From an uncultured Acidobacteriia bacterium (GTDB lineage: Bacteria > Acidobacteriota > Terriglobia > Bryobacterales > Bryobacteraceae), in contig CAIUOG010000131.1 of NCBI GenBank assembly GCA_903900705.1, positions 62,001 to 126,000 on the forward strand: a DNA stretch of 64,000 bases, written 5' to 3'. The number at the start of each line of letters is the position of its first letter. Positions within the stretch are counted from its first letter, which is position 1. The notes under the pieces were generated by a model. The model saw only the letters and a list, made by a program, of their open reading frames with translations, was not told the DNA's origin and made no database searches. Of the stretch, positions 49,935-58,830 are shown in pieces. The position numbers and the translations under genes were made by a program.

Positions 49935-52430
49935 TTGGCTGCTCACCCCAGGACGTGGCTTCGGATCGCCGTATTTCTTGTGCTCGCGCTGAACGGTTGC
50001 GCCACAAGAACGGCGGAGTCTCCTGCCGTCGCCTTCGCCTCAGCGGAATCACTCTATCGGGCTGAGTCCTACCAGGAAGCTCTGGTCCGCACACAGGAGG
50101 GACTGCGCCGGAACAGCCCCTCTACCGAACTTTATTGGCGTTTCCGCATTTTACAAGCCCGCATCCTGCTGGGAAAACGCGAGGCCGTCGCCGCCACCGA
50201 GGCCTTGAAGTTCGAGTTGCCGCTCCACGCCCGAACACCGCGCAACCTGGCTGCCTATGACCTTTGCCTGGGGTTTGCGTCGGGACTTCAGCGGAATTTT
50301 CCGGAGGCGATGGCGCACTTTGACAAAGCCATCGCCACCGCCCAGGCGGCCGGTGAGACGGAACTTCTCGCCGAACTCGCCAACCGGAAGGGGCTGGTCG
50401 CGACCGGTCAGGGCAAGTCCGCCGAGGCCTGGTCGCTGTATCAACAGGCTCGTGACTATGCCCGCGGGCACAATGTGCACTGGCTCGAAATTGCGTCCAC
50501 CGGGAACCTCGGCTTTCAACTCATGGAGGACCGAAAGTATGACGAGGCGATTCCCTGGTTCGATGCCGCACGGACTCTCGCTCACCAGTATCACGCCGTC
50601 GAAAGCGAAGGCCGCAACGTCGGTAACAAGGGACTCTGTCTTTATTACATCGGGGAAGATGAAAAGGCTCTGGCCAGTTTCAATCAGGCGGTAAAGATCT
50701 TCGAAGCCACCGGCAACCGCGCGGAACTGCAGGTCTGGCTGGGCGACGCCGGCAGTGCCTATGCGCGGCTCAATCAATCGGATGACTCGATTCGTTGTTA
50801 TCAAAAGGCTTTGGAGTTGGCGCGCCAGTTGCATGACCGCTTTCACGTCCGCATGTGGCTGACGGGCCTCGCGCAGCGCGAGATCTGCGTCGGCCGGACG
50901 GATCTTGCCGAGAAGTACAACGAAGAAGCGCTGGCGTTGCAGAGGCAGCAGAGCGCTCGGGGGCCCGATGGCTATCTCATCCTGAACCAGGTAAGAATCC
51001 GAATGGGCCGGCATCAGTACGCGGAAGCGGAAAAGGGCCTCCGGGAACTCCTCGGGAATCGGGATGCCGCCCCGGCAACCGTGGTGACCGCCTATGAGTA
51101 CCTGGGTCTGACATTGGCCGCAACCGGCAGGGCCACCGAAGCGGACCGGCAATTCAAGGTCTGCCTCGCGGAATTGGAGCAGCTTCGTCACCGGCTTACA
51201 AACGATGAATCCAGGCGGGCGTTCCTCTCCAGTCTGATTGTCTTCTTCCATACCTACACCGAGTTTCTGATGGGACAGGGCCGTCCATCCGATGCGCTGG
51301 AGATAGTAGAGTCCAGTCACGCGCGGACTCTCCGGGACCGGCTGCGGGCTTCCGGGTCCCGGGATTTGCCTGCCCCGCGAGCCCGTGGTTTGGAAAGTCT
51401 TGCGGCGGCGTCCGGCAGCATTCTGGTGAGCTATTCCGTGAGTGACCGGAAGTCCTGGGGCTGGGTCGTGACGCCCCAGGCTGTCCATGTCTTCGAGGTG
51501 CCGTCCACCACACAACTCCGCCCGCTGATCCAGGCGCATGATGCCGCCATTCAGCAGCTCGAAGATCCTCTCGCCAGGGAATCCTCCTCTGCCCGCCGGC
51601 TTTTCGACGTGCTGGTTGCTCCCGCCATTCCCTACCTGGGGAATTCCCGGCGGGTGATCATCGCTCCCGATGGAATCCTGAATTCAGTCAACTTCGAGAC
51701 CCTGATTGCTCCCGGCGACAAGCCGCACTACTGGATTGAGGATGTCTCGATCGCGGTTTCTCCTTCTCTCACTTTGCTGCGCGCGGACCGGACCCCGCCC
51801 CGCGCGGCCTCTCTGCTCCTGATCGGTGACGCCAACGCCGTAGATCCCGAGTTTCCGAAGCTTTCCTTCTCGGCCACCGAGATGGAGAGTATTGAGCGCA
51901 ATCTGTCAGGCGCTTCGCGCACCGTCCTTCGCGGTCCGGAGGCGAAACCGGCTGCCTGGGAGACCGTCCACCCGGAGAAATTTGATCTCATCCATTTTTC
52001 AACCCACGCGGCGGCGAACCCCCAGGATCCTCTGGAGTCCGCCGTGATCCTGTCGCCGGATTCCGCGGCCTTCGGCGCGCGGTACAAATTGCGCGCCGCG
52101 GATATTGCAAAGAATCCACTGACCGCGCGTCTGGTGACACTGTCGGCCTGCCGCAGCGCCGGCAGCCGCATCTACGAAGGCGAGGGGATTGTCGGTTTGT
52201 CGTGGGCCTTCCTGCAGTCCGGCGCGCACAATGTGATTGCCGGGCTTTGGGACGTGAACGACGAATCCGCGACCCGGATCATGGGTCGCCTCTACGGCGG
52301 TCTGGCGAAGGGGGAAACACCCACTGGCGCTCTGCGCTCCGCCAAACTCGATCTGATTCATTCCGGAACCGTCTACCGCAAGCCATGGTACTGGGGCGCC
52401 CTGCAACTGTTCAGCACCGATGCGCGCTGA
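49935..52430 (+). CDS. TPR-CHAT lipoprotein (caspase-like protease domain)
   Basis: An 831-residue protein. The N-terminus WLRIAVFLVLALNGCAT ends in a lipobox with Cys22, so it is predicted to be lipid-anchored in the envelope. Residues about 35-440 are tetratricopeptide repeats (for example NFPEAMAHFDKAIATAQAAGE, DKSIRCYQ-like SDDSIRCYQKALELARQL). Residues about 480-831 form a CHAT domain with the dyad His691 (HFSTHA) and Cys739 (LVTLSACRSAGS), followed by GLSWAFLQSGAHNVIAGLWDVND. Start is TTG 49935; no better start precedes the signal. Third gene of a sigma/anti-sigma locus; substrate unknown. Confidence 0.88.
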   Translation: MAAHPRTWLRIAVFLVLALNGCATRTAESPAVAFASAESLYRAESYQEALVRTQEGLRRNSPSTELYWRFRILQARILLGKREAVAATEALKFELPLHARTPRNLAAYDLCLGFASGLQRNFPEAMAHFDKAIATAQAAGETELLAELANRKGLVATGQGKSAEAWSLYQQARDYARGHNVHWLEIASTGNLGFQLMEDRKYDEAIPWFDAARTLAHQYHAVESEGRNVGNKGLCLYYIGEDEKALASFNQAVKIFEATGNRAELQVWLGDAGSAYARLNQSDDSIRCYQKALELARQLHDRFHVRMWLTGLAQREICVGRTDLAEKYNEEALALQRQQSARGPDGYLILNQVRIRMGRHQYAEAEKGLRELLGNRDAAPATVVTAYEYLGLTLAATGRATEADRQFKVCLAELEQLRHRLTNDESRRAFLSSLIVFFHTYTEFLMGQGRPSDALEIVESSHARTLRDRLRASGSRDLPAPRARGLESLAAASGSILVSYSVSDRKSWGWVVTPQAVHVFEVPSTTQLRPLIQAHDAAIQQLEDPLARESSSARRLFDVLVAPAIPYLGNSRRVIIAPDGILNSVNFETLIAPGDKPHYWIEDVSIAVSPSLTLLRADRTPPRAASLLLIGDANAVDPEFPKLSFSATEMESIERNLSGASRTVLRGPEAKPAAWETVHPEKFDLIHFSTHAAANPQDPLESAVILSPDSAAFGARYKLRAADIAKNPLTARLVTLSACRSAGSRIYEGEGIVGLSWAFLQSGAHNVIAGLWDVNDESATRIMGRLYGGLAKGETPTGALRSAKLDLIHSGTVYRKPWYWGALQLFSTDAR

Positions 52431-52470
52431 TATCATAGGGTTTCGCTGACAGAAGGTCTCGATACATCGG

Positions 52471-53079
52471 ATGGCAAGCAGGGATTCCCGTTCTCGTAAA
52501 ATCACTAAACCCGTTTCCGCCGGTTCGCAGTCGGCAGTCAAGCCGCGGCAGGCCGTTCGAACGCCGCAGCCGGCAGTAGTGGACCCCCCGCCAGCGCCAT
52601 CGCCTCTCGTGGCCGTCATCATGGGCAGCAAGTCCGATTGGGACACCCTGCGGGCCGCTGCTGAAATCCTCAGGGACTTCGGTGTCCCCCATGAGTGCCG
52701 CATCATTTCCGCCCATCGCACGCCGGAACGGATGGCCGAATTCGCCGCATCTGCCGAAGCCTGCGGGCTTGAAGTCATCATCGCCGGCGCGGGCGGCGCA
52801 GCCCATCTGCCCGGCATGACCGCCGCTTACACCACGCTCCCTGTTCTCGGTGTCCCCGTGGAAAGTAAGGCCCTGAAGGGCATGGATTCCCTCCTGTCCA
52901 TCGTCCAGATGCCTGGTGGCATTCCCGTGGCGACCCTCGCTATCGGAACACCCGGCGCAAAGAATGCCGGCCTGCTCGCCGTATCCATCCTCGCGAATAA
53001 ACACGCGGGCTATCGCGAAAAGCTCCATGCCTTTCGCGAAGCCCAGAAGCGCAAAGTCCTGGAAGACACTCTTTCGTGA
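52471..53079 (+). CDS. purE: N5-carboxyaminoimidazole ribonucleotide mutase
   Basis: Purine-biosynthesis enzyme that moves the carboxylate of N5-CAIR to give CAIR. The catalytic core starts [14 protein letters not shown] and includes SAHRTPERM with the catalytic His, [12 protein letters not shown] and [26 protein letters not shown]. The frame predicts about 45 extra N-terminal residues rich in Ser, Arg and Pro ([22 protein letters not shown]), absent from most PurE proteins; a GTG at 52579 or 52609 would give a normal start, so the true N-terminus is uncertain. The stop overlaps the purK start. Confidence 0.95.
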   Translation: MASRDSRSRKITKPVSAGSQSAVKPRQAVRTPQPAVVDPPPAPSPLVAVIMGSKSDWDTLRAAAEILRDFGVPHECRIISAHRTPERMAEFAASAEACGLEVIIAGAGGAAHLPGMTAAYTTLPVLGVPVESKALKGMDSLLSIVQMPGGIPVATLAIGTPGAKNAGLLAVSILANKHAGYREKLHAFREAQKRKVLEDTLS

Positions 53080-54206
53080 AAATCGTACTACCCGGTTCCA
53101 CCATTGGCGTCCTGGGCAGCGGCCAGTTGGGGCGTATGTTCGCCATCGCCGCCCGCCGTATGGGCTATCGTGTCCACACCTACTCGCCGGACCGCGATTC
53201 CCCCACCGGGCAGGTCGCCGACGTCGAGATCGACGCTCCCTATGAAGATCTCGACCGCGTGCGGGACTTTGCGTCCGCCGTCGATGTTGTCACCTTCGAG
53301 TTCGAAAACGTGCCCGCCGCCACCGCCGAAACGGCCGCACAGTATGCCCTGGTCCGGCCCGCCGGTGATGTGCTGCACACCACCCAGCACCGCCTTCGTG
53401 AAAAGACGTTCCTTCGTCAGCACGGTTTTCCTGTCACGAATTTCGAGGCCATCCGGACCAGCGAAGACCTGCTGCGCACCGTACCCGGCTTCGGCCCGGC
53501 CATCCTGAAAACCGCCGGCTTCGGGTATGACGGCAAGGGCCAATACCGGGTGAGTTCGCCGGCAGATGCGCAGGCCGCCTGGCAGAAAATGGCTCATCAG
53601 GAAGCCGTGCTGGAGTCCGTGGTCGACTTCGAAGCCGAGCTCTCTGTCGTCGGCGTTCGCGGTCAGAATGGCGACTGCGCCTTCTACGCGCCCAGCGCCA
53701 ATGAGCATGTGGGCGGCATTCTGGACATCTCCGCTTCGCCTTCCCCTTTCACCAAAGAGGTGGCCGAAACCGCCATCGAGATCACCCGCGGTCTGCTCGA
53801 ACAACTCAACGTTACCGGCGTCCTCTGCGTGGAGTTCTTCCTCACCCGGGACCACCGGCTCCTGGTCAACGAACTCGCCCCGCGCCCCCATAATTCGGGG
53901 CATCTCACCATAGACGCCTGCATCACCAGCCAGTTTGAACAGCAACTACGCGCGGTCTGCGGACTGCCGCTGGGCAGCACGGAAATGCTGCGCCCGGCCG
54001 CCATGGCCAATCTTCTGGGAGACGTCTGGGCCGCCGGTGAACCCAACTGGGCGGCCGCCCTCGCACTGCCGGACGTGAAGCTGCATCTGTACGGCAAAAC
54101 CGAACCCAGGCCCGGCCGCAAGATGGGGCACCTCACCGCAACCGCCGCCACGCCGGAAGCCGCCGCTGCGCTCGTGCGCACAGCACGCAGCCACCTCCTG
54201 TCCTAA
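53076..54206 (+). CDS. purK: N5-carboxyaminoimidazole ribonucleotide synthase
   Basis: ATP-grasp ligase that carboxylates AIR with bicarbonate, feeding PurE. It has 376 residues. Landmarks are [47 protein letters not shown] in the ATP-binding region, and [19 protein letters not shown] near the active site. The start is a GTG at 53076 that overlaps the purE stop in GTGA, so the two are co-translated. The last four bases are shared with the convergent HHH-protein gene. Confidence 0.96.
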   Translation: MKIVLPGSTIGVLGSGQLGRMFAIAARRMGYRVHTYSPDRDSPTGQVADVEIDAPYEDLDRVRDFASAVDVVTFEFENVPAATAETAAQYALVRPAGDVLHTTQHRLREKTFLRQHGFPVTNFEAIRTSEDLLRTVPGFGPAILKTAGFGYDGKGQYRVSSPADAQAAWQKMAHQEAVLESVVDFEAELSVVGVRGQNGDCAFYAPSANEHVGGILDISASPSPFTKEVAETAIEITRGLLEQLNVTGVLCVEFFLTRDHRLLVNELAPRPHNSGHLTIDACITSQFEQQLRAVCGLPLGSTEMLRPAAMANLLGDVWAAGEPNWAAALALPDVKLHLYGKTEPRPGRKMGHLTATAATPEAAAALVRTARSHLLS

Positions 54207-54502
54207 TGGCCGGATTTTCGAACCCTGGACCAGTACCACCAATTCTTCTGCTCATCCGGAAGTTGCGGATTTCGCGCCTGTTCAATGGCGCAGCGGTAGG
54301 TGTCCAGCACGCACGGATCCTGCCGGGTCTTCGTGATCTCACACATGCGGTCATAGAGTACCTGCGCCTCCATCGACTTCAGTTGCCGCACGGACCGCAC
54401 GCCCAGAATTTCAAAGTCTTCCAGCATCTTTTTACCGATGCCGCGCAGGTCTTTCAATTGAACTTCCGACTGAACTTCCACTCTGCGCGCTGCGTTTCCC
54501 AT
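54203..54502 (-). CDS. helix-hairpin-helix protein, Cdd1 / 'pathogenicity locus' family
   Basis: A 99-residue protein with the Cdd1-family pattern: an HhH motif LKDLRGIGKKMLEDFEILGVRSVRQLK, then LYDRMCEITKTRQDPCVLDTYRCAIEQAR and the C-terminal NWWYWSRVRK. The hairpin suggests nucleic-acid binding; no activity is established to my knowledge. The ATG at 54502 is chosen so that the protein begins shortly before the HhH; the frame is open to 54538 with no family match. Its stop shares CTAA with the convergent purK stop. Divergent from the DUF2127 gene. Confidence 0.85.
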   Translation of the reverse strand: MGNAARRVEVQSEVQLKDLRGIGKKMLEDFEILGVRSVRQLKSMEAQVLYDRMCEITKTRQDPCVLDTYRCAIEQARNPQLPDEQKNWWYWSRVRKSGH

Positions 54503-54516
54503 ACCGGATAGTGTAA

Positions 54517-54984
54517 ATGGCTGCGCGACGAAAAACACCGGGGCGCGACCCCGGCCTCATCCTGATCGGACTGTTCAAACTCGTGAAAGGCCTCGCGCTG
54601 ATCACCGTGGCGGTCGGCCTGCTCCGTCTTCTCCATCGGGATGTTTCGACCACCGTACTGCATTGGATCGAACTCCTGCGCCTCGATCCGGACAATCACT
54701 ATCTGCACGGACTCCTGACCCGGATCTTCCGCGTAACCCCCACACAACTCAAAGAACTAAGCGCCGGAACGTTCCTCTATGCAGGCCTTTTCCTCACCGA
54801 GGGCGTCGGACTGCTCCGGAAAAAGCATTGGGCGGAATACCTCACCGTTGTCAGCACGGCGGTGTTTCTGCCCCTCGAAGCATACGAATTGCTGCATCGC
54901 TTCACCTGGGTCCGCGTCGGCGTGCTGGCGGCCAACCTGGCGATTGTGCTCTATCTCGCGTTGCGTCTCAAACGAGGCCGGTAG
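54517..54984 (+). CDS. DUF2127 family membrane protein
   Basis: A 155-residue integral membrane protein with four hydrophobic segments: GLILIGLFKLVKGLALITVAVGLLRLL, the region after LKELSAGTFLYAGLFLTEGVGLL, AEYLTVVSTAVFLPLEAYELL and VGVLAANLAIVLYLALRL. The pattern LFKLxKGxxL and PLExYEL is typical of DUF2127. The function is unknown. It is 14 bases from the start of the divergent HhH gene, so the promoters must overlap, and it ends 2 bases from the convergent DUF2076 gene. Confidence 0.85.
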   Translation: MAARRKTPGRDPGLILIGLFKLVKGLALITVAVGLLRLLHRDVSTTVLHWIELLRLDPDNHYLHGLLTRIFRVTPTQLKELSAGTFLYAGLFLTEGVGLLRKKHWAEYLTVVSTAVFLPLEAYELLHRFTWVRVGVLAANLAIVLYLALRLKRGR

Positions 54985-54986
54985 TG

Positions 54987-55733
54987 CTAAACGTCATCGG
55001 AATCCGAACCGCTGTCATCGGATGAGCTGTCATAGCTGTCATCGGCGCTGTCATCCGACGAGTCGACTGAATCGTCCGCAGCCTGGTAAGTGTTGTCTTC
55101 CCGCCTGTTATCTTCAATCGTGCGGTTGTCTTCGTAATAGTTATTGTTGATGATCGTTTCCGACACGTTGGAAACCCCGCCGCCTTCAAAGAAGCCACCA
55201 CCACCTCCGTAACCACCTCCGTAACCACCCCCGTAATAGTGATCGTGATGGCCTCCGAAAATCGAGGAAAGAGCGGAAAACGCCACCTCCCCGGCTACGA
55301 CGCCCGCGGCCGTTTGTGCGGCGTTCCGCAGAAAGCCGGAGAAACCACTCGGCTGTTGGACGTATTCATACTGTGGCGGAGCGTACTGCGGCTGCTGCGC
55401 GTATTGAGGCGGTAGGGGCGGGGGCGTCGCCGCCGTCTGGTAACTGCTCGACCGAAAGCCGCCACCCGGCTGCGATTGCGCCTGCGGCGCCGGTTGCGGG
55501 GGCAGAAACGGCTGTGGCGGCTGCTGGCGTTTGAGTTCGTCGATCTGCTGTTTGGCCTGATTGAGCGCCATTTCCTGAATCAGCACCGTCTGCGTAAGAA
55601 TGTACATCGCATCGGGTCGTACGCCGATTCCGCGGCGGATGATATCGTCGGCCTCACGGTCAATCTGAGGCGCCGGGGCCCTCTGGATGCGCCCGGCCAG
55701 TTCTTCAAGCAGTTGACGTTCCTGATCAGTCAT
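54987..55733 (-). CDS. DUF2076 family protein with Asp/Ser-rich tail
   Basis: A 248-residue protein. The N-terminal 70 residues match DUF2076 (MTDQERQLLEELAGRIQRAP, ADDIIRRGIGVRPDAMYILTQTVLIQEMALNQA, ending in a coiled coil QIDELKRQQ). A Pro/Gln-rich linker follows, then FSGFLRNAAQTAAGVVAGEVAFSAL, a Gly/Tyr repeat (GGGYGGGYGGG, from 12-bp DNA repeats near 55200-55235), and an acidic tail of Asp and Ser residues over the last 35 positions. The family is often described as periplasmic ligand-binding-like, but there is no signal peptide here. Confidence 0.8.
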   Translation of the reverse strand: MTDQERQLLEELAGRIQRAPAPQIDREADDIIRRGIGVRPDAMYILTQTVLIQEMALNQAKQQIDELKRQQPPQPFLPPQPAPQAQSQPGGGFRSSSYQTAATPPPLPPQYAQQPQYAPPQYEYVQQPSGFSGFLRNAAQTAAGVVAGEVAFSALSSIFGGHHDHYYGGGYGGGYGGGGGFFEGGGVSNVSETIINNNYYEDNRTIEDNRREDNTYQAADDSVDSSDDSADDSYDSSSDDSGSDSDDV

Positions 55734-55835
55734 CGGTGTTCTCCCTCATTTCGAAACCTCTTTTCAAAATACGACAGGCGCGGGCTTTTCGTTCCCGCAT
55801 CACGGGACCGTGTATTGGCGCTATTCTGTTAGCTG

Positions 55836-56198
55836 ATGACTCTTCGCCACTGTATTGCCGGTACTTTTCTCCTCTGCTCTTCGGCCTTTGCGGCCGATGT
55901 TTCCGGTCACTGGACCTTTGAAGGCGACGTCGCCGGCAATCCGGTTCAGATGGAATGTGATCTGAAGCAGGACGGGACCAAACTCGAGGGTACCTGCAAA
56001 ACGAACAACGGAGATATCAAACTGGCCGGAGCTGTGAACGATCCGAAAGTCCGTTTCAGCTATGCCATCGATTACCAGGGGACGACCTACACCCTCTACT
56101 ACACCGGGGTGCTCGATCCCGCCGCCGCAACCGCCATGAAGGGCGATATCGAGGTCAGTGGCACCAGCGGTAGTTTCAGCGCGAAGAAGTCCGCCTAA
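55836..56198 (+). CDS. small secreted hypothetical protein
   Basis: A 120-residue protein with a cleavable signal (HCIAGTFLLCSSAFAAD). The mature part is an all-beta pattern: VSGHWTFEGDVAGNPVQMECDLKQDGTKLEGTCKTNNGDIKLAGAVNDPKVRFS-type strands with two cysteines that could pair, then GTTYTLYYTGVL and GDIEVSGTSGSFSAKK. It resembles lipocalin-like or DUF-type small exported proteins common in Acidobacteria. Function unknown. It shares its stop bases (CTAA, 56195-56198) with the convergent diguanylate cyclase. Confidence 0.75.
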   Translation: MTLRHCIAGTFLLCSSAFAADVSGHWTFEGDVAGNPVQMECDLKQDGTKLEGTCKTNNGDIKLAGAVNDPKVRFSYAIDYQGTTYTLYYTGVLDPAAATAMKGDIEVSGTSGSFSAKKSA

Positions 56199-58750
56199 GC
56201 GGCTACAAGAGTTCTGTTGCGGCCCGTGTCCTTGGCCTCATAAAGGGACCGGTCCGCCTCGGCCAGCAACGCGTTGCCATCGGCATGTCCCTGCTTTAAT
56301 TCCGCCACGCCAAAGGAACTGCTCACGTGGAATACACCCTCTGTCGTGAGAAACTGCCGCTCGCTCAACTGCTCCCGGATGCGGTCCATCGCTTCCGCCG
56401 CATCTGCCGCTGAAGTGCCTGGCAGCGCGAGCACAAACTCATCGCCGCCCACGCGGGCCAGCAGATCCGTCTTTCTCAGATGTTCGCGAAGGATGCCACC
56501 GAAGGCCGCCAGAACGTCGTCCCCGGCCGCGTGCCCCCAGGTGTCATTGACGAGTTTGAACCGGTCCAGATCACAGACACAAACCGTCAGCGGCTCCGCC
56601 AGTTCCCGGGCGGACTTCACCATAACGGCAAACTGCCGCTCAAACTCCCTCCGGTTGGCGAGACCAGTCAGCGCATCGGTTCTGGCCTGGCGGGACAGGA
56701 CGTCCTCGGCATGCTTGCGCTCCGTAATATCGGTGTGAGAACCTGCCATCCGCAGCGGTCGGCCCCGTTCGTCCCATACTGCCTTGCCGCGGTCCATGAT
56801 CCAGCGCCAGGCGCCATCCTTGTGCATCATCCGGTATTCGGCGGAGTACGCGGGCGTCAGCCTTTCCAGATGGGCATCGAGCGCCGCGAGCGTGGGCGCA
56901 ATATCGTCGGGATGCAGCAGACGGTGGAAATCCTCAATGGAATCGCCCACCTCGGAATCGTCATAACCCAGCATGCCGCGCCACCGGGCTGACCGGAAGA
57001 CATGCCCGGAGACCAGATCCCAATCCCACAGAGCGTCACCCGCTCCACGCAGCGCCAGCTGCCAGCGCTCTTCGCTCACGCGTAACTGGTCGAGCATGCG
57101 TTCCTGCTCCGTCAGATCGCGAACAATCATCAGCCGGGCTCTGCGCTTCTCGTAGTTCAGTTCATAACTGGTTACGTCCACCGTCAGCACCAAACCATCT
57201 TTGGTGCGATGACTCGCGTGCCCGCCATCGGACATGGGCGCGGCGTCCGATGGCAGAATGTCACTGAGACGCATCCCTCCCAGAAAGTCTCCGCGCGTCC
57301 AGCCATAGCGGCGTACCGCGGCGTCGTTCACTGTCAGGAATTTCAGCGATTCCGAGTCACACACCCAGGAGGGCAGGGGATTCTGATCGAACAGTTCCCG
57401 ATACCGCGTCTCACTCTCCGCCAGATTCCGAAGCGCCGTCTCACGATCCGTAATATCGATCGCGGTGCCGCCGATGAACTTCTCGCCTCGTTCGTTCAGG
57501 AACGGGAACTTGACCACCAGCAGATCCCGGATTTCCGTGGGGGAGACCGGAATGCGTTCAATCGCCTGAATGGGTCTGCCTTCCTGGAGCATCCGCAGGT
57601 CGATCGCCCGCAGGTCCGCCGCCACGTCTTTGGGCCACAACTCAAAATCGCTCTGTCCCAGGCTTTTCCGCGTGTCGCGCCCCATCAGTTTTGACCACGC
57701 GTCGTTCACATAGAGCAAACGCCCGGACAAGTCCTTCATAAACGACATCGCGGGGCTGTTATCCATGAAGGCCGTGAATCGGCGTTGCGAATCCCGCAGT
57801 TCCGCCTCCGCCAACTCCGCTTTCTGTTTTAACCGCCACGCCCGCCATGCCACCAGCGCCAGGCCTGAAGCCAGCAACGCGATGATAATCAGCGAATAAC
57901 GGTAAACCGCACTGCGTTTATTGGCCTCTTCTTCCGCCCAGATGGATCGCGTACCCTCGGCCGAAAACGGCGACCACTCATCCAGCTTGGCGCTCAGAAA
58001 GCCATTTGTGGTGAGTTCCGCGATGCTGTCCCGCAGCGCGGCGGCGGCCTCCCGCACTTCAGGGACCGCGGCAATCGAAAGAGGCGAGGTCGCTCCCGGC
58101 AGATTCGAAATGTTGAAACGCGTCGCCTCACATCCCGCCGGACGCACCAGCAGGATCGCATCCAGCACCCGGCTCTCCACCAGCGAGGCGGGAGCCTGCC
58201 CCGTACACACCGCCTGAATCGCCTGATCCCGGTACAGCGTGATCAATTCCGGACTGTTGGGAAGGTACTTCTGCGCGATGATCTTCGTGAACCGGAGCCG
58301 GGCATGCGCGACCGTCTTGCCCACCGCTTCCCGGGCGTTATGAATCGGGTGCTCCTGGGTCGAAACCAGGATGTAATCGCTCTCCAGCCAGGGCCGGGAA
58401 AGATAGAACATCTTCGCCCGCTCTTTCGTCTGGCCAACCAGCGGCCAGAGTTGCACGACCCGGTTCTTCAGCGCATCATCCAGCGGCATGTCATGCAGCG
58501 GAGTCCAGATCGGCCGGATACCCTTGCGGCGGGCGGCTTCGTTCAGGACATCAACCGCCAGTCCGCTCACCGTGCCGTTCGGGGCAATCTTATAAAACGG
58601 TGGGGATTCATCCACGCCAACGCGGATTTCCGTGATGGCAGGTTGCCGGTGGGTATAGCTAAACCACGCGATGGCCGCCACTGCCACCAGCGCAACTATA
58701 CCCAGGACTCGCCAGCGAACGCTTGCGGCGATTCTGATAACACCTGCCAT
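56195..58750 (-). CDS. diguanylate cyclase with periplasmic SBP domain and PAS domains
   Basis: An 851-residue membrane sensor. A first membrane helix (about 14-31) precedes a family-3 solute-binding domain in the periplasm (about 38-260, EIRVGVDESPPFYKIAPNGTVSGLAVDVL). A second helix lies near 284-303 (SLIIIALLASGLALVAW). Three PAS regions follow (about 320-440, 455-560, 570-690; DNSPAMSFMKDLSGRLLYVND, RYRELFDQNPLPSW, WDWDLVSGHVFRS). The C-terminal GGDEF domain has an intact GGDEF (768-772) preceded by an RxxD (RKTD) inhibitory site at the correct spacing, so feedback inhibition by c-di-GMP is predicted. Confidence 0.93.
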   Translation of the reverse strand: MAGVIRIAASVRWRVLGIVALVAVAAIAWFSYTHRQPAITEIRVGVDESPPFYKIAPNGTVSGLAVDVLNEAARRKGIRPIWTPLHDMPLDDALKNRVVQLWPLVGQTKERAKMFYLSRPWLESDYILVSTQEHPIHNAREAVGKTVAHARLRFTKIIAQKYLPNSPELITLYRDQAIQAVCTGQAPASLVESRVLDAILLVRPAGCEATRFNISNLPGATSPLSIAAVPEVREAAAALRDSIAELTTNGFLSAKLDEWSPFSAEGTRSIWAEEEANKRSAVYRYSLIIIALLASGLALVAWRAWRLKQKAELAEAELRDSQRRFTAFMDNSPAMSFMKDLSGRLLYVNDAWSKLMGRDTRKSLGQSDFELWPKDVAADLRAIDLRMLQEGRPIQAIERIPVSPTEIRDLLVVKFPFLNERGEKFIGGTAIDITDRETALRNLAESETRYRELFDQNPLPSWVCDSESLKFLTVNDAAVRRYGWTRGDFLGGMRLSDILPSDAAPMSDGGHASHRTKDGLVLTVDVTSYELNYEKRRARLMIVRDLTEQERMLDQLRVSEERWQLALRGAGDALWDWDLVSGHVFRSARWRGMLGYDDSEVGDSIEDFHRLLHPDDIAPTLAALDAHLERLTPAYSAEYRMMHKDGAWRWIMDRGKAVWDERGRPLRMAGSHTDITERKHAEDVLSRQARTDALTGLANRREFERQFAVMVKSARELAEPLTVCVCDLDRFKLVNDTWGHAAGDDVLAAFGGILREHLRKTDLLARVGGDEFVLALPGTSAADAAEAMDRIREQLSERQFLTTEGVFHVSSSFGVAELKQGHADGNALLAEADRSLYEAKDTGRNRTLVAA

Positions 58751-58766
58751 TTCAGGTACTAGTATC

Positions 58767-58813
58767 TCGCGTCGTATTCCTTACTGGTAGTAGGCAGGTG
58801 TGGGAATACGCGA
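58767..58813. other. imperfect inverted repeat between two leftward genes
   Basis: TCGCG-TCG-TATTCC (58767-58780) and GGAATACGCGA (58803-58813) are complementary apart from a three-base bulge. They lie between the stop of the glycerophosphodiesterase and the start of the diguanylate cyclase, both read leftward, so the element could end the former transcript or control the latter. Confidence 0.35.
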
Positions 58814-58830
58814 TTTATTTGCACCCGCGG

